Assembly: GCF_016863015.1 (NCBI RefSeq)
Contig: NZ_BOOB01000004.1
Span: 186,001-250,000, forward strand
DNA from: Microbispora amethystogenes
GTDB taxonomy: Bacteria; Actinomycetota; Actinomycetes; Streptosporangiales; Streptosporangiaceae
Length of the DNA: 64,000 nt
Direction of reading: 5' to 3'
Shown piece by piece: positions 20,219 through 31,400 of this stretch. The stretch's first letter is position 1; each line of letters opens with the position of its first letter. Both the position numbers and the translations under genes were made by a program. Under the pieces are notes generated by a model that saw nothing but the letters and a program-made list of their open reading frames with translations, was not told where the DNA came from and made no database searches.

Positions 20219-20377
20219 CGGCGGGCCGCGCGGTCAGGGGGCCCGCGTGCGGACCGGTCAGGAGGTCCGCGTACGGAACGGTCAGGGGGCACGTGTGCGA
20301 GGCGGCCGGGAGGCCGGAGGGTCGCGCGGTCAGCGGGCGCGTGTGCGAGGCGGTCAGGAGGCCGACGGGCCGCGCGG

Positions 20378-20386
<9 letters not shown>
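20219..20386 (-). repeat. 24-base degenerate tandem repeat x7 spanning the ATPase stop
   Basis: Seven 24-base units on the minus strand from 20386 to 20219. The first holds the ATPase stop at 20380-20378. Six of the seven units have TGA at the same position and hence in the same frame. Units alternate between GCGCGGCCC-type and CCTCGCACA-type cores, showing that a two-unit block was duplicated. The array ends 16 bases before the permease ATG, so it fills the whole intercistronic space. Confidence 0.85.
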
Positions 20387-21160
<774 letters not shown>

Positions 21161-21409
21161 CGCGCCCCCTTCTCCGCCGTCGTCATGAAGGCCTGGTCGT
21201 GAAGGCCTGGTTGTAAAAGCCGAACGAACGACAGGCGACCTCCGTTCCTCCCGGACGCCTCCCTGACGCCTCCCGGGCGGCTTCCGGCCGCGCCCCGGCG
21301 CGACCTCGCGGCGGAAGTCTCGTTAACCTGTCGGCCATGGATCCGACGCGGCCTGGAGCGCATCTCGGGACCCGGGGCCGCTGAGCATGCGAGGAACGGT
21401 GAGGGAACG

Positions 21410-22999
21410 ATGAGCGCGGAACGCGCCCACGAGATCGATATCCACACCACCGCCGGCAAGATCGCCGACCTGGAGCGGCGCCTCGGCGAGGCGGCCCACG
21501 CAGGCTCCGCGCGAGCGGTGGACAAGCAGCACGCCAAGGGCAAGATGACGGCCCGCGAGCGGGTCGCGGCCTTCCTCGACGAGGGCTCGTTCGTGGAGTT
21601 CGACGAGCTGGCCAGGCACCGGGCGACCGCCTTCGGCCTGGACCGCGAGCGGCCGTACGGCGACGGGGTCGTGACCGGGTACGGCACAGTGGACGGCCGC
21701 CCGGTCGCGGTGTTCGCGCAGGACTTCACCGTGTTCGGCGGCTCGCTGGGCGAGGTCTTCGGCGAGAAGATCGTCAAGGTGATGGACCACGCGCTCAAGA
21801 CCGGCTGCCCGGTGATCGGGATCAACGACTCGGGCGGCGCGCGCATCCAGGAGGGCGTGGTCTCCCTCGGCCTGTACGCCGAGATCTTCAAGCGCAACGT
21901 GCACGCCTCCGGGGTGATCCCGCAGATCTCGCTGATCATGGGCCCGTGCGCCGGCGGCGCGGTCTACTCCCCCGCGCTGACCGACTTCGTCCTGATGGTC
22001 CGGGAGAAGTCGCACATGTTCATCACCGGGCCGGACGTCATCAAGACCGTCACCGGCGAGGAGGTGACGTTCGAGGAGCTGGGCGGGGCGCACACGCACA
22101 ACTCCCGCAGCGGCGTCGCCCACTACGAGGCGTCCGACGAGCAGGACTGCCTCGACTTCGCCAGGGCGCTGCTGTCGTTCCTGCCGTCCAACAACATGGA
22201 CGACCCGCCAGCCTTCGAGGCGGAGGCGGTCCTGGAGACGACCGACGAGGACCTCGTGCTCGACACGCTGATCCCCGACTCGGCCAACCAGCCGTACGAC
22301 ATGCACACGGTGCTCGAACACGTCCTCGACGACGGGGAGTTCCTGGAGATCCACGCGGGCTTCGCGCCGAACATCCTGGTCGGCTTCGGCCGGGTCGAGG
22401 GGCGTTCGGTGGGCGTCGTCGCCAACCAGCCGATGAGCTTCGCCGGGACGCTCGACATCGCCGCGTCCGAGAAGGCCGCCCGGTTCGTCCGCACCTGCGA
22501 TGCCTTCAACATCCCGGTGCTGACCTTCGTCGACGTGCCGGGCTTCCTCCCGGGCACCGACCAGGAGTGGAACGGCATCATCCGGCGCGGCGCCAAGCTC
22601 CTCTACGCCTACGCCGAGGCGACCGTGCCGCTGGTCACCGTCATCACCCGCAAGGCGTACGGCGGGGCGTACGACGTCATGGGGTCCAAGCACCTCGGCG
22701 CGGACATCAACCTGGCGTGGCCCACCGCCCAGATCGCGGTGATGGGGGCGCAGGGTGCGGTCAACATCCTCTACCGGCGTGAACTGGCCGCCGCCGACGA
22801 GCCGGACACGGCGCGAGCGAGGTTCGTCTCCGAGTACGAGGACACGCTGGCCAACCCGTACCTCGCCGCCGAGCGCGGCTACGTGGACGCGGTGATCCGG
22901 CCGTCGGACACCCGGGTCCGGATCGTCCGCGCGCTGCGGGCACTGCGCAACAAACGGGCTGTCCTGCCGCCGAAGAAGCATGGGAACATCCCGTTGTGA
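21410..22999 (+). CDS. pccB: Acyl-CoA carboxylase carboxyltransferase (beta) subunit, propionyl-CoA type
   Basis: Transfers the carboxyl group from biotin to acyl-CoA, giving methylmalonyl-CoA for odd-chain and polyketide metabolism. The 529-residue protein has both crotonase-fold halves. Motifs include [49 protein letters not shown] and [12 protein letters not shown]. Asp422 in the last motif is the residue that favours propionyl-CoA in S. coelicolor PccB. A GAGGGAACG site precedes ATG 21410. It overlaps the epsilon subunit by four bases. The alpha subunit is encoded 22 kb away at 45240-47003. This is the accD5 position of the mycobacterial backbone. Confidence 0.95.
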   Translation: MSAERAHEIDIHTTAGKIADLERRLGEAAHAGSARAVDKQHAKGKMTARERVAAFLDEGSFVEFDELARHRATAFGLDRERPYGDGVVTGYGTVDGRPVAVFAQDFTVFGGSLGEVFGEKIVKVMDHALKTGCPVIGINDSGGARIQEGVVSLGLYAEIFKRNVHASGVIPQISLIMGPCAGGAVYSPALTDFVLMVREKSHMFITGPDVIKTVTGEEVTFEELGGAHTHNSRSGVAHYEASDEQDCLDFARALLSFLPSNNMDDPPAFEAEAVLETTDEDLVLDTLIPDSANQPYDMHTVLEHVLDDGEFLEIHAGFAPNILVGFGRVEGRSVGVVANQPMSFAGTLDIAASEKAARFVRTCDAFNIPVLTFVDVPGFLPGTDQEWNGIIRRGAKLLYAYAEATVPLVTVITRKAYGGAYDVMGSKHLGADINLAWPTAQIAVMGAQGAVNILYRRELAAADEPDTARARFVSEYEDTLANPYLAAERGYVDAVIRPSDTRVRIVRALRALRNKRAVLPPKKHGNIPL

Positions 23000-23220
23000 G
23001 CACTCGCGAGCCGTACCTGGAGATCATCCGGGGGGACGCCACCCCGGAGGAGACCGCCGCCCTGCTCGCCGCGCTGCTGGCCCGGGCGTCGGCGCACGCC
23101 CCCCGGGAGGCCCGGCCCGCCACCAGGGGAAACTGGAGGTACGCGGGGCGCGTCATGCGCCCGGCGCTGCCGCACGGCCCGGGGGCGTGGCGCTCCGCCT
23201 TCCTCCCCGGCGCCCGGTGA
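22996..23220 (+). CDS. accE: Acyl-CoA carboxylase epsilon subunit
   Basis: A 74-residue AccE/PccE-type protein that stabilises the alpha-beta carboxylase complex in actinomycetes. It has the family's [21 protein letters not shown] helix and a C-terminal tail ending in [10 protein letters not shown]. The GTG start at 22996 overlaps the beta-subunit stop (GTGA), so the two are translationally coupled. Epsilon subunits occur only in actinobacterial carboxylases, which supports the taxonomic reading. Confidence 0.92.
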   Translation: MSTREPYLEIIRGDATPEETAALLAALLARASAHAPREARPATRGNWRYAGRVMRPALPHGPGAWRSAFLPGAR

Positions 23221-23371
23221 CGGCAGCCGGGGATCGGCCGCGGATCAGCCGGGGACCACAGCCTGATTACATCGACGGAACCGGGTGTCAACTGGCCCAA
23301 GAGTTGGGACTATCTAGAAAGCGGGGGAATATAGTCGCCTGATCATCTAGTGACGAGTCCTGGAGGACACC

Positions 23372-24307
23372 ATGGCCATCCCGGACTTCAGCGCACATGG
23401 GATTGCCGCGAAGTATGCCGTTCTGGTGGACGTGGGTTACCTTTACGCGGCCGCCGGTGAAGTTCTCTTAGGCGCCAAGGAGCGTAAGGAGTACCGCGTC
23501 GCCGCGGACGAGTTGATCCAGGCGCTGCAGAAGCACGTCGTGCAGAGCATCTCGGGCGAGCTGCTGCGGGTCTACTGGTACGACGCCGCACGTGACCGGG
23601 TGCCCACGGTGGACCAGCGGGTGATCGCCCAGCTGCCCTGGGTCAAGGTGCGCCTCGGCAACCTGAACGCCCGTGGCCAGCAGAAGGGCGTGGACGCGCA
23701 GATCCGCAGCGACCTGGAGGCGCTCGCCCGGCACCACGCCGTGAACGACGCCGTGCTGATCGCCGGAGACGAGGACATGGTGCCCGCCGTGGAGGCCGCC
23801 CAGGCGTACGGGGTGCGCGTCCACCTGTGGGGCGTCGAGCCGCCGTTCGGGACCAACCAGGCCGAACGGCTCGTCTGGGAGTCGGACACCGTCGAGATCC
23901 TCAGCGCCGACTTCCTGCGTCCGTTCTTCACCCGCGCTCCGGTGCCGGTGCCCGTTCCGCCCGCGCCGTCGCCCGCCCAGGTCTTCGCGAGCCGCGCCAA
24001 GCCGATGCCGCCGAAGGCGCCGGTCGGCCAGACCTCCAAACTGGGCCCGGGCCGGCCCCACGTGGAGGAGGTCGGTGAGCACGTCGCGCAGAAATGGATC
24101 CTGACGCGCGGCCGGGACAACATCCGCGACCTGCTGCCCGGCCCGATCCTGCCCACGGTGATCGACACCGAACTGCTCATCGAGGCCGAGAAGGAACTCG
24201 GCCATTCCCTGCGGCCCTATCCCGAGGCTCGCGTGTGGCTGCGCGACGGCTTCTGGGCCCGGGTGTACCGCGAGTTCGACCTCGGGGTCGGCATATCCAG
24301 CAAGTGA
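23372..24307 (+). CDS. NYN-domain (PIN-like) putative ribonuclease
   Basis: A 311-residue protein with an N-terminal NYN/DUF88 (LabA-like) PIN-fold domain. The expected acidic residues are Asp20 in LVDVGYLY, Asp108 in KGVDAQIRSDL, and Asp133/Asp135 in IAGDEDMVPAV, so a metal-dependent RNase active site is complete. A Pro/Val-rich linker (about 185-215) leads to a C-terminal region of roughly 80 residues that may be a winged-helix RNA-binding domain. A TGGAGGACACC site fixes ATG 23372. It is monocistronic, with TATAGT about 40 bases upstream as a possible -10. Target RNAs are unknown. Confidence 0.85.
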   Translation: MAIPDFSAHGIAAKYAVLVDVGYLYAAAGEVLLGAKERKEYRVAADELIQALQKHVVQSISGELLRVYWYDAARDRVPTVDQRVIAQLPWVKVRLGNLNARGQQKGVDAQIRSDLEALARHHAVNDAVLIAGDEDMVPAVEAAQAYGVRVHLWGVEPPFGTNQAERLVWESDTVEILSADFLRPFFTRAPVPVPVPPAPSPAQVFASRAKPMPPKAPVGQTSKLGPGRPHVEEVGEHVAQKWILTRGRDNIRDLLPGPILPTVIDTELLIEAEKELGHSLRPYPEARVWLRDGFWARVYREFDLGVGISSK

Positions 24308-24446
24308 CGCCGACGACGTCCCGTGCCGCGCGAGAAAAGGCCCGGCGCCGCACCGCCCGGCCTGCCGCGAGCGCCATCGTGCGACGTGACGACCGCGTCC
24401 GATTTCCGCGAGCCCGCATCGGTGGCCTGGGCATAACGTCGTGTGC

Positions 24447-25973
24447 GTGACCACCACACGACAGCTCGACTTCGACGCGTGCTACCTGGCCGTGTCCGCC
24501 CGGGACCCCCGCTTCGACGGGCGTTTCTACACGGCTGTCACGACCACCGGCATCTACTGCCGACCGATCTGCCCGGCCCGCACCCCCGGACGGGCGAACG
24601 TCCGCTTCTACCGGCACGCCGCCGCCGCCGAGGCCGCCGGGTTCCGGCCCTGCCGCCGCTGCCGCCCGGAGCTCAGCCCGGGCGACCCCGGCTGGGACGT
24701 CCGCGCCGACCTGGTGGGACGCGCGCTGCGGTTGATCGACGACGGCGTCGCCGACGACTCCGGCGTCGCGGGGCTGGCCCGGCGCCTCCACGTGACCGAG
24801 CGCCATCTGCACCGTCTGTTCGCCGCCGAACTCGGCGCCGGGCCGCTCGCCGTCGCCCGCACCCGGCGGCTGCTGCTCGCCAAGCAACTGCTCACCGAGA
24901 CCACCCTGCCGATCACGGACGTCGCGTTCGCCGCCGGGTTCGGGAGCGTACGGCAGTTCAACGCGGCCATGAAGGAGTCGTACGGCTTCGCGCCGGGTGA
25001 GCTGCGCAAGGGCAACGGGCCGGTCGGCGGCGGGGGGCAGTGCTCCCCTGCGAGCGGCCTGACCCTGCGGCTCGGCCACCGGCGGCCGTACGACGCGCAG
25101 TCGGTGCTGCGCTTCCTCGCCGCCCGGGCGGTCCCGGGGGTGGAGGCGGTCCGCTGGGCGGGCGCGGACGTCGCGGCGTACACCCGAGCCGTTCCGGGCG
25201 GCTCGATCACCCTGCGGCCCGCGGCGGACCACGTCAGGCTCACCGTACGGACCACCGAGGCCCACCGCCTGTCGCCGCTGGTGGCGCGGTGCCGCCGGCT
25301 GCTCGACCTGGACGCCGACCCCGGGGCGGTGCGGGAGATCCTCGGCCGCACATCGCTCGCGCCTCTGGTCGAGGCCCGGCCGGGACTGCGGGTCCCGGGA
25401 GCGTACGACGGGTTCGAGGCGGCCGTCCGGGCCGTCGTGGGGCAGCAGATCTCGGTGGCCGGGGCCCGCACGCTGCTCGGCCGCATCGCCGCCCGCGCCG
25501 GCACCCCCGCCGTCACGGACCGGGACCCCGCCTCGGAGGCGGCGAACGAGACCCCGCTGCTGTTTCCCACCGCCGACCGGCTGGCGGGCGCCGATCTGGA
25601 CGGCCTCGGGCTCACCACCCGCAGAACCGCCACGATCAGGGCGCTGGCCGAGGGGGTCGCCTCCGGCGAGATCGACCTCGACGGCGCCGAGGACCCCGCC
25701 GACACCACGGCCAGGCTGCTGGCGATCCCCGGCATCGGCCCGTGGACCGCGAGCTACATCGCGCTACGTGCGCTGCGCGACCCGGACGCCTGGCCCGAGG
25801 GCGACCTCGTGCTGCGCAGGACCATGGACCGGCTCGGCATCACGGCCGGCGAGAGCGAGGAGTGGCGGCCCTGGCGCGCGTACGCGGCGGTCCACCTGTG
25901 GAGCCACGCCTCCCAGCAGACCCCGGCCCCGGCCCTCACCCTGGACACGCACCCGGGCGCCGCTTCGGCCTGA
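24447..25973 (+). CDS. alkA: Bifunctional Ada-type regulator / AlkA 3-methyladenine DNA glycosylase
   Basis: A 508-residue fusion for alkylation-damage sensing and repair. Residues 1-80 form the Ada zinc domain that accepts methyl groups from phosphotriesters. With GTG 24447 as start its cysteines fall at 38, 42, 69 and 72, exactly the E. coli Ada numbering. An AraC-type HTH follows (about 85-185), then the AlkA N-terminal domain and a HhH-GPD glycosylase domain with GIGPWTASYIALRAL and the catalytic Asp in AWPEGD. TAACGT lies seven bases before GTG 24447, suggesting leaderless translation. The next gene is ogt, the same pair as Rv1317c-Rv1316c. Methylation of Cys38 should turn it into an activator of its own operon. 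Confidence 0.95.
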   Translation: MTTTRQLDFDACYLAVSARDPRFDGRFYTAVTTTGIYCRPICPARTPGRANVRFYRHAAAAEAAGFRPCRRCRPELSPGDPGWDVRADLVGRALRLIDDGVADDSGVAGLARRLHVTERHLHRLFAAELGAGPLAVARTRRLLLAKQLLTETTLPITDVAFAAGFGSVRQFNAAMKESYGFAPGELRKGNGPVGGGGQCSPASGLTLRLGHRRPYDAQSVLRFLAARAVPGVEAVRWAGADVAAYTRAVPGGSITLRPAADHVRLTVRTTEAHRLSPLVARCRRLLDLDADPGAVREILGRTSLAPLVEARPGLRVPGAYDGFEAAVRAVVGQQISVAGARTLLGRIAARAGTPAVTDRDPASEAANETPLLFPTADRLAGADLDGLGLTTRRTATIRALAEGVASGEIDLDGAEDPADTTARLLAIPGIGPWTASYIALRALRDPDAWPEGDLVLRRTMDRLGITAGESEEWRPWRAYAAVHLWSHASQQTPAPALTLDTHPGAASA

Positions 25974-26082
25974 GCCCCCGCACCCAGCGTCGGACCACGA
26001 ACCCAACCGCGACCTCAGTCACAACCCCGGCCCGGCACCGACCGGCCTGAGCCTGGGGACACCGACCAAGCCCAAGACACAC

Positions 26083-26103
26083 ATGGACGTGAACAACCGA
26101 TGA
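26083..26103 (+). other. Six-codon open frame overlapping the ogt start
   Basis: ATG at 26083 opens a frame of six codons (MDVNNR) whose TGA at 26101-26103 overlaps the ogt ATG as ATGA. ogt itself has no visible Shine-Dalgarno, so ribosomes ending this mini-frame could restart on ogt. The mini-frame also lacks a clear ribosome site, so this may be coincidence. Confidence 0.25.
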
Positions 26104-26600
26104 TCCTCACGCAGATCGTGCCCACCCCCGTGGGCCCTCTCGCCCTGCTGGCCCATGACGGCGTGCTCGTCGCCGCGGGCTTCACCGCCGACCCCCGCGA
26201 GATGTACGCGCGGCTCTCGCCGTCCCTGCGGACGCTCCCCCTGCGGGAGGACGACCTCGGAGACGCGGCGCTCGCCGTCCGCGAATACCTCGACGGGAAG
26301 ATCGACGCGCTCGACCGGGTTCCCACCGAGCAGCCGGGCACGCCCACCAGGCAGCGCCTGTACGAGGCGCTGCGCGCCGTGCCCGCCGGCACCACCGTGT
26401 CGTACGCCGTGCTGGCCGAGCGGGCGGGGCTGCCCCGGACCGCCGCGCGGGCCGCCGGATCGGCCTGCGCGCAGAACCTCGTCGCGCCGTTCGTGCCGTG
26501 CCACCGCGTGCTGCCCTCGACCGGCGGTTACGGCGGCTACTACTACGGCACGCCGGTCAAGGAGTGGCTGCTCGCCCACGAGTCCGGCGTGATCGGTTGA
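26100..26600 (+). CDS. ogt: Methylated-DNA--protein-cysteine S-methyltransferase
   Basis: Suicide enzyme that removes the methyl group from O6-methylguanine. The 166-residue protein has the active-site motif VPCHRVL with acceptor Cys134, the recognition-helix segment TAARAAGSACAQN carrying the expected conserved Arg/Asn pattern, and a C-terminal GGYGGYYYGTPVKEWLLAHE. It follows the Ada-AlkA gene by 126 bases. The two likely form one adaptive-response operon, with base excision, phosphotriester sensing and direct reversal combined. No Shine-Dalgarno is visible before ATG 26100, so translation may be coupled to a short upstream frame. Confidence 0.94.
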   Translation: MILTQIVPTPVGPLALLAHDGVLVAAGFTADPREMYARLSPSLRTLPLREDDLGDAALAVREYLDGKIDALDRVPTEQPGTPTRQRLYEALRAVPAGTTVSYAVLAERAGLPRTAARAAGSACAQNLVAPFVPCHRVLPSTGGYGGYYYGTPVKEWLLAHESGVIG

Positions 26601-26643
26601 GCCGGGCGACGCGATGAGCCGAGCCACCCGGCAAGCCTGATGA

Positions 26644-26665
26644 GCCGCCCGGTGAGCCGGGCGGC
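26644..26665. terminator. Hairpin between convergent ogt and secreted-protein gene
   Basis: Perfect nine-base stem (26644-26652 with 26657-26665) and a TGAG loop, just before the stop of the last gene of the Tad operon. It can serve both directions. Confidence 0.75.
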
Positions 26666-26668
26666 CGG

Positions 26669-27679
26669 TCAGTTCCGGACGACGCTCTGGACCTCCCCGA
26701 CGGGCACGTCGCGCTGGGCGTTCACCTGGATCGGCGCGAAGGCGATCGGGGCGTAGATGAACGGGTCGCCCGCGCCACCGCCGAGGTTCTGGCCGTTGCC
26801 CTCGACGTTCCAGGTGGTCGTCACGGTGAGCGTGTAGACCTTGTTCGGCTGGTCGATGGAGGAACGCAGGTAGCGCACCCCGCATGGAGGGTCGTCGTCC
26901 GAGCCCTTGGCGGCGCCCTTGACGTACGGCTCGCCGGTCTCGCCGCACCTCTTCTCGTAGACCGTGGCCCGGTCATCGCCGGTGCCGGCGTCGATGTGCA
27001 TGCTGTTGTCGGCCGGTTTCGCCGTGACGGTGGCGGACATGACCCCGGGCAGCGTGGCGGTGACGGACCTGGGGGCCTGGTCGGCCCCGGGCAGCCAGAC
27101 CCACGTCGGCAGGTTCACGTAGCTCTTGGCGTCCGGGCTCAGCCTGATCGTCGGCTCGGGGACGGTCAGCGCGGCCCGGGCGAGCTCCCTGAGCTGCTCG
27201 AACGTGATGCCTCCGGCGGGCGTGTCCCCCTCCGGCACCCACACGAGCGGATCACGCCCGGCCGCGCACGCCTCCCCCTTGGGGTCGCCCGCGTTGTACC
27301 CGATGCCCCACCACTGGCCCTTCTCGTCCAGCTTGCTGGAGAACTTGTCGAGGTCCGGCCGGTAGTCGCCGCCCGTCTCCACCGACTCCTTCTTCTCCCG
27401 CGCCTTGAGGTCACGCGCCTCGTCGGCCGTCATGTTCGGCTCGTACCAGCAGGGATTGGGCATCTGGTAGCCGTTGCCGTTGCCGCCGATCCCGCTGCCG
27501 GACAGCGTGATCTGCGAGTTGGTGAGCCTGACGCCGGCCTTCCTGTCGTGCTGGAAGGCCTCGCCGTGCGGCCCGTCGCCCTGGTCCGCCGCCGCGGGCG
27601 GCGTGGCGAGCGGCGTCAGCACCGCGAGCATGCCTCCCGCCAGCAGGGATATCACCGCGATTGTCGGTCTCGTGCTCAA
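26669..27679 (-). CDS. Secreted protein at the end of the Tad operon
   Basis: A 336-residue protein with an N-terminal signal peptide (hydrophobic VISLLAGGMLAVL, Ala-rich cleavage region near residue 32). The mature part has four to five cysteines, including PNPCWY and CGVRYLR, and a beta-rich middle with WVWLPG. It reads as a secreted, disulfide-stabilised protein, with no known catalytic motif. I chose TTG 27679 because AAGGAG lies eight bases upstream and TTGA overlaps the preceding lipoprotein stop, continuing the operon's four-base overlap pattern. The GTG at 27688 lies inside the ribosome site. As the last gene of the pilus operon it is a candidate surface or pilus-associated factor, by position only. 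Confidence 0.75.
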   Translation of the reverse strand: MSTRPTIAVISLLAGGMLAVLTPLATPPAAADQGDGPHGEAFQHDRKAGVRLTNSQITLSGSGIGGNGNGYQMPNPCWYEPNMTADEARDLKAREKKESVETGGDYRPDLDKFSSKLDEKGQWWGIGYNAGDPKGEACAAGRDPLVWVPEGDTPAGGITFEQLRELARAALTVPEPTIRLSPDAKSYVNLPTWVWLPGADQAPRSVTATLPGVMSATVTAKPADNSMHIDAGTGDDRATVYEKRCGETGEPYVKGAAKGSDDDPPCGVRYLRSSIDQPNKVYTLTVTTTWNVEGNGQNLGGGAGDPFIYAPIAFAPIQVNAQRDVPVGEVQSVVRN

Positions 27680-28368
27680 CGGAGGCACTCCTTAGCGCGC
27701 TCGTCCGGATAGTCCGCGTGGTGGTACATGGCGATTCGCCAGGCGCCGTCGTTCCCGCGGCGCAGCCCGGCGTTCTGCAGGAAGACCGCTCGCGGGCGTT
27801 TCACCCAGGAAGGCTGGGCCGCCAGCGGGGTGCCCTCCTCATCGGTCAGCCGGACACCGGTCAGGTCGACGCAGGCGTTCGCCTCGGCCCCGCGTCCCAT
27901 GATCGCGGGTACGGTCATCGAATAGATCTTGGCGACGCCCCGGGCCGAGCGTCCGTCCTTGAGGAAGCCGTGGACCCATTTGTCGGCGTCCCGGTAGGCC
28001 GACGAGTCCGGGTGGAGCCCCTTGGTGTAGGACCGGTCCGCACCGGAGGTGCCGACGGCCCGCCACTGCGCCGTGAAGTCGTCGGCGAACGCCTTGACCA
28101 CGGCCGACTGCACCGGGTCGAGCCCTCCCGGCCACTCGATCTCGATCCGCAGGCCGGGCGCCGCCGTCACCACGCCGTCGCCCATCCCGTCGGCCGTGTC
28201 GTCGCCGGTCACCCCGGTCGTCGCGCCCGCCGCCGCGGCGGGCGCCTTCGCGCCGCCACCCGGGGTGAAGCCGTGGTCCTCACCCGGCGTCGAGCAGGCC
28301 GACGTGAGCAGCGCGCAGGCCGACACGAGCAGTGTGGCCGCCGCTGTGGCGAGTGCCGGACGCGTCAA
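27676..28368 (-). CDS. Putative lipoprotein in the Tad operon
   Basis: A 230-residue lipoprotein: TTG start at 28368 with GGAGG six bases upstream, a hydrophobic LATAAATLLVSACALL core and the lipobox LTSAC (Cys25). After a Gly/Ala-rich spacer the mature domain (about 75-230) contains DDFTAQWRAVG and ends with AMYHHADYPDERAKECL, resembling a small alpha/beta ligand-binding or NTF2-like fold. That resemblance is weak. It lies 110 bases downstream of the LysM/BTAD gene and overlaps the secreted-protein gene by four bases. In Gram-positive Tad systems, extra lipoproteins may anchor the pilus apparatus to the membrane surface, which is the most plausible role. Confidence 0.75.
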   Translation of the reverse strand: MTRPALATAAATLLVSACALLTSACSTPGEDHGFTPGGGAKAPAAAAGATTGVTGDDTADGMGDGVVTAAPGLRIEIEWPGGLDPVQSAVVKAFADDFTAQWRAVGTSGADRSYTKGLHPDSSAYRDADKWVHGFLKDGRSARGVAKIYSMTVPAIMGRGAEANACVDLTGVRLTDEEGTPLAAQPSWVKRPRAVFLQNAGLRRGNDGAWRIAMYHHADYPDERAKECLR

Positions 28369-28478
28369 AGGGGTCCTCCGCAGTACGCGATCCCCCGCCG
28401 GGCCCACCCTAGAAAGGGTCGCCGGCGATGATCCAGCGTCATGCACGAATCGGCATGGGTCGGGCATCGGCGCTCCGC

Positions 28479-31400
28479 TCAGGCGAGACGTTGGGTTCGG
28501 AGATCAGGTGAGAGGGTGCGGCGCCAGTCGGGCAGCAACTCGTCGATGAGCGCCTCGGTCTCCGGGGCCATCCCGCCGCCGTACGGGTGGGAGGCCGAGC
28601 GGCGCACCAGGCCGTCGACGACCGCCCGCAGCCGGACCGGCTCCCCGGTGGCGTGCGAGGCGCGGAGCAGGTCGCGCCACAACCCCTCGTCGTCGGCCGC
28701 GAGCAGCAACCCGGCGCGGGCCGCCGCCACCGCGCCGTACGGGTCGTCGCGCCGCAGCCTGATCTCGCACAGTTCGTGCGCCGCGTCCGCCACCCAGGCC
28801 GTCACGTCGTACTCCAGCGGGTCGGCGGCCAGCCAGGCGTACCGGTCCGGCGGCCTGCCGCTCAACAGCGGCCCGCGGACCAGCCGCAACGCCCGGTTCA
28901 GCAGGTCCTCCTCGACCTCGCCGGAGGAGGACGTCCCGGCCCATTCGCTCGCCTGCCGCACGAGGTCCTGGAACAACCGCCAGTCCGTACGGATCTCCGG
29001 CCCGAGCCGCAACCGCCCGGACCGGTCGGCGAAGAGGTGGGGACGCCCCTCGGAGTCGCGGCCGAGCCATTCGGCGACCCGGGCGATGGTGGCGTCGCGG
29101 ACCGCGGTCTGCACGCCGCGCGGCCACAGCACCCCGGCGAGGACGACCGGATGCACGCCTTCGGGATGCGTGGCGAGATAGACGACGAGCTCGTGGGCGA
29201 GGGCCGCCCGCCCCTCTTCGAGGGGGTTCACCGGGCTGATCTCGATCGGGCCGAGGACGCGCACCTCGATGGCCGGGGGCTCCTCGCTGAGCCGCTCCGT
29301 CACGGGGGTGAGCGGCTCGCTCTCCTGGCGCATGGCGGTCCGGAACAGGCCGACCACCGCGTCGTAGTGCCGGCGCGGCAGCAGGTGTGCCTCGATGTCC
29401 AGGCCCAGGGCGTCGACGCGGGTCCGTCCGCCGTCGGTGACGTCCCACTTCCAGGTGGCGTGCGGCACCTCACCCGCGATCACGAAGCCGCTCGCCGTAC
29501 GGGTGCCCTTGCCGAGCAGCGCCAACCGGCGCGCCTCGTCCTCGTCGGGCCGGATGGCCGACAGCAGGTAGTGGGGCGTGTAGGCGGGATCGGCCACCCG
29601 GCTGTGCACGCGGCCGGTCAGCACGTCGCCGTCGTGCCGGCCGCGCTCCTCGAACTCGGGCAGCACCTCGGCCAGGCTGCCCGCCGTCCTGATCCGGTCG
29701 GGCGCGAGCAGGGTGAGTTCCTCGCCGAAGCCGACGAGTGTGAGACGCATGTCGTCGGACCAGCGGTTGGTGGCGAGTTCCACGGCGAGCGCGGACAGGG
29801 CGGCGACGGTGTGCGCGCCGGTGATCGCGATGATTCCGTGGGCGGCCTCCAGGTCGACCAGGACCCGGCCGCCCTGACCGGTGCCGAGCGAGACCAGCCC
29901 GGGATAGGGCGCGGGCACCCCGGCGAGCGCGTGCTCGTCGATGCGTCGCCCCTCGTGGGCCGGGAGCCGCCAGACCTGCCCGCCGTCGCAGGCCTCCCAC
30001 GGCTCGGGCGCGTGCTGCTCGGCCGGGTGGATCCACAGGTCGAGACCCCGGCTGGACAGATGCACGGCGTAGATGGTGGGCGGCCGCCTGCCTGAGTCGG
30101 CCAGCAGGCGGCCGAGCAGGCGAAGGCCGATGTCGAGCATCCGGCTGCCGGGTGCGTCGGCGCCGAGGCGGATCGCGACCTCGGCCTCGGCGGCGTCTCC
30201 GCGTGGCCGCGCGATCCGCCGTCCGAACGCCCTGCGCCACAGCTGCTCGCGCCGTTTGCGGCCGAGCAGGGCCAGCAGCCCGGCCGCCGCCAGCGACGAC
30301 GCCGCGAGGTAGTCGGCGAGCACCGGCCCGCCCCGCTGCCCGTCCTCCTCGGCTCCGCCCCCGTCGTGGTCACCGGCCGCCGCGGCGGGAGCGCCGTGGG
30401 CATCGGCCGTCGCGCCGGGTGAGGAGGCGGGCGGGGACACGGACGGGGACACGGACGGGGAGCCGGTGGCGTGGCGGCCGGGTGCCGCGGCCTCGGCGAC
30501 GGGCCGGTTACGCACCGGGGGCTGCCCCTCCTCCCGCGCGGACCCCGCACCGGGCTGCTCGGACGCGTGATCGCCCGGGTCCTCGGCCGCTTGCTCGGTG
30601 GGGCGTGCCTCCCCCACCGCGGCCGGTTGAGCGGTGGTGGTCGTGATCGGCCGTGGCGTCCGCGGCGCCTCGCCCGTCGCGTGAGCGTCCGGCACGGCGG
30701 CCTTGCCCGTGGCGTGCGCGTCCGGCGTAGTGGGCTTCCCTGTGGCGTGGGCATCCGGCGTGCCGGCCTTGCCCGTCGCGTGGGGGTCGGGGGCTGCGGC
30801 ACGGCCGGTGGCGTGGGCGTCCGGGGTGGCGGGCTTGCCCGTGGCGTGCGCGTCCGGCGTGGCGGCGTGACCGCTGTGTCCCGGCTGCTGCGCCGCGGAG
30901 GGGTCCTGCGGCATCGCGGGCGGCGGCAGCACGACCCCCGGCTTGCCCGGCTGGGGGGTCACCCTGCCGGGCTCGTGCCGTACGTCGCCCTGATGCTGAG
31001 CGGTCCCCTCCGGCCGCGGGGTGGCGGGTCCGGCCGTCGGCGGAGTGTGCCGCGCCTTCCCGCCCGGCCCGGCCGGGGCGTCTCCCGAGCCCTGGTCGGG
31101 CAGCGTCGTGTCCCTTTCCCCACCGGCCGAGCCACCTGCTGAGCCACTGGGGGCGCCCGTTCCGGCCGATACGCGCGGATCGGGCGTGGCGTGCGGACGC
31201 TCGTGGGCGCCGCCGGGCGAGCCGGTCGTCGTGTGAGGGGTCGGGCGGGGATGCGCGCGAACGTCGCCGCCCTTGGCGTCCGCTCCCCCGGCGCCGCCGC
31301 CATAACGGGTGGTGCCGTCAAGCTCGGCGGGGGCGTTCCGGTGTTCCTTGAGGATCTCCGGCCGGTCCTCGTCGACGGGCACGACGTGGACGTTCCTGGC

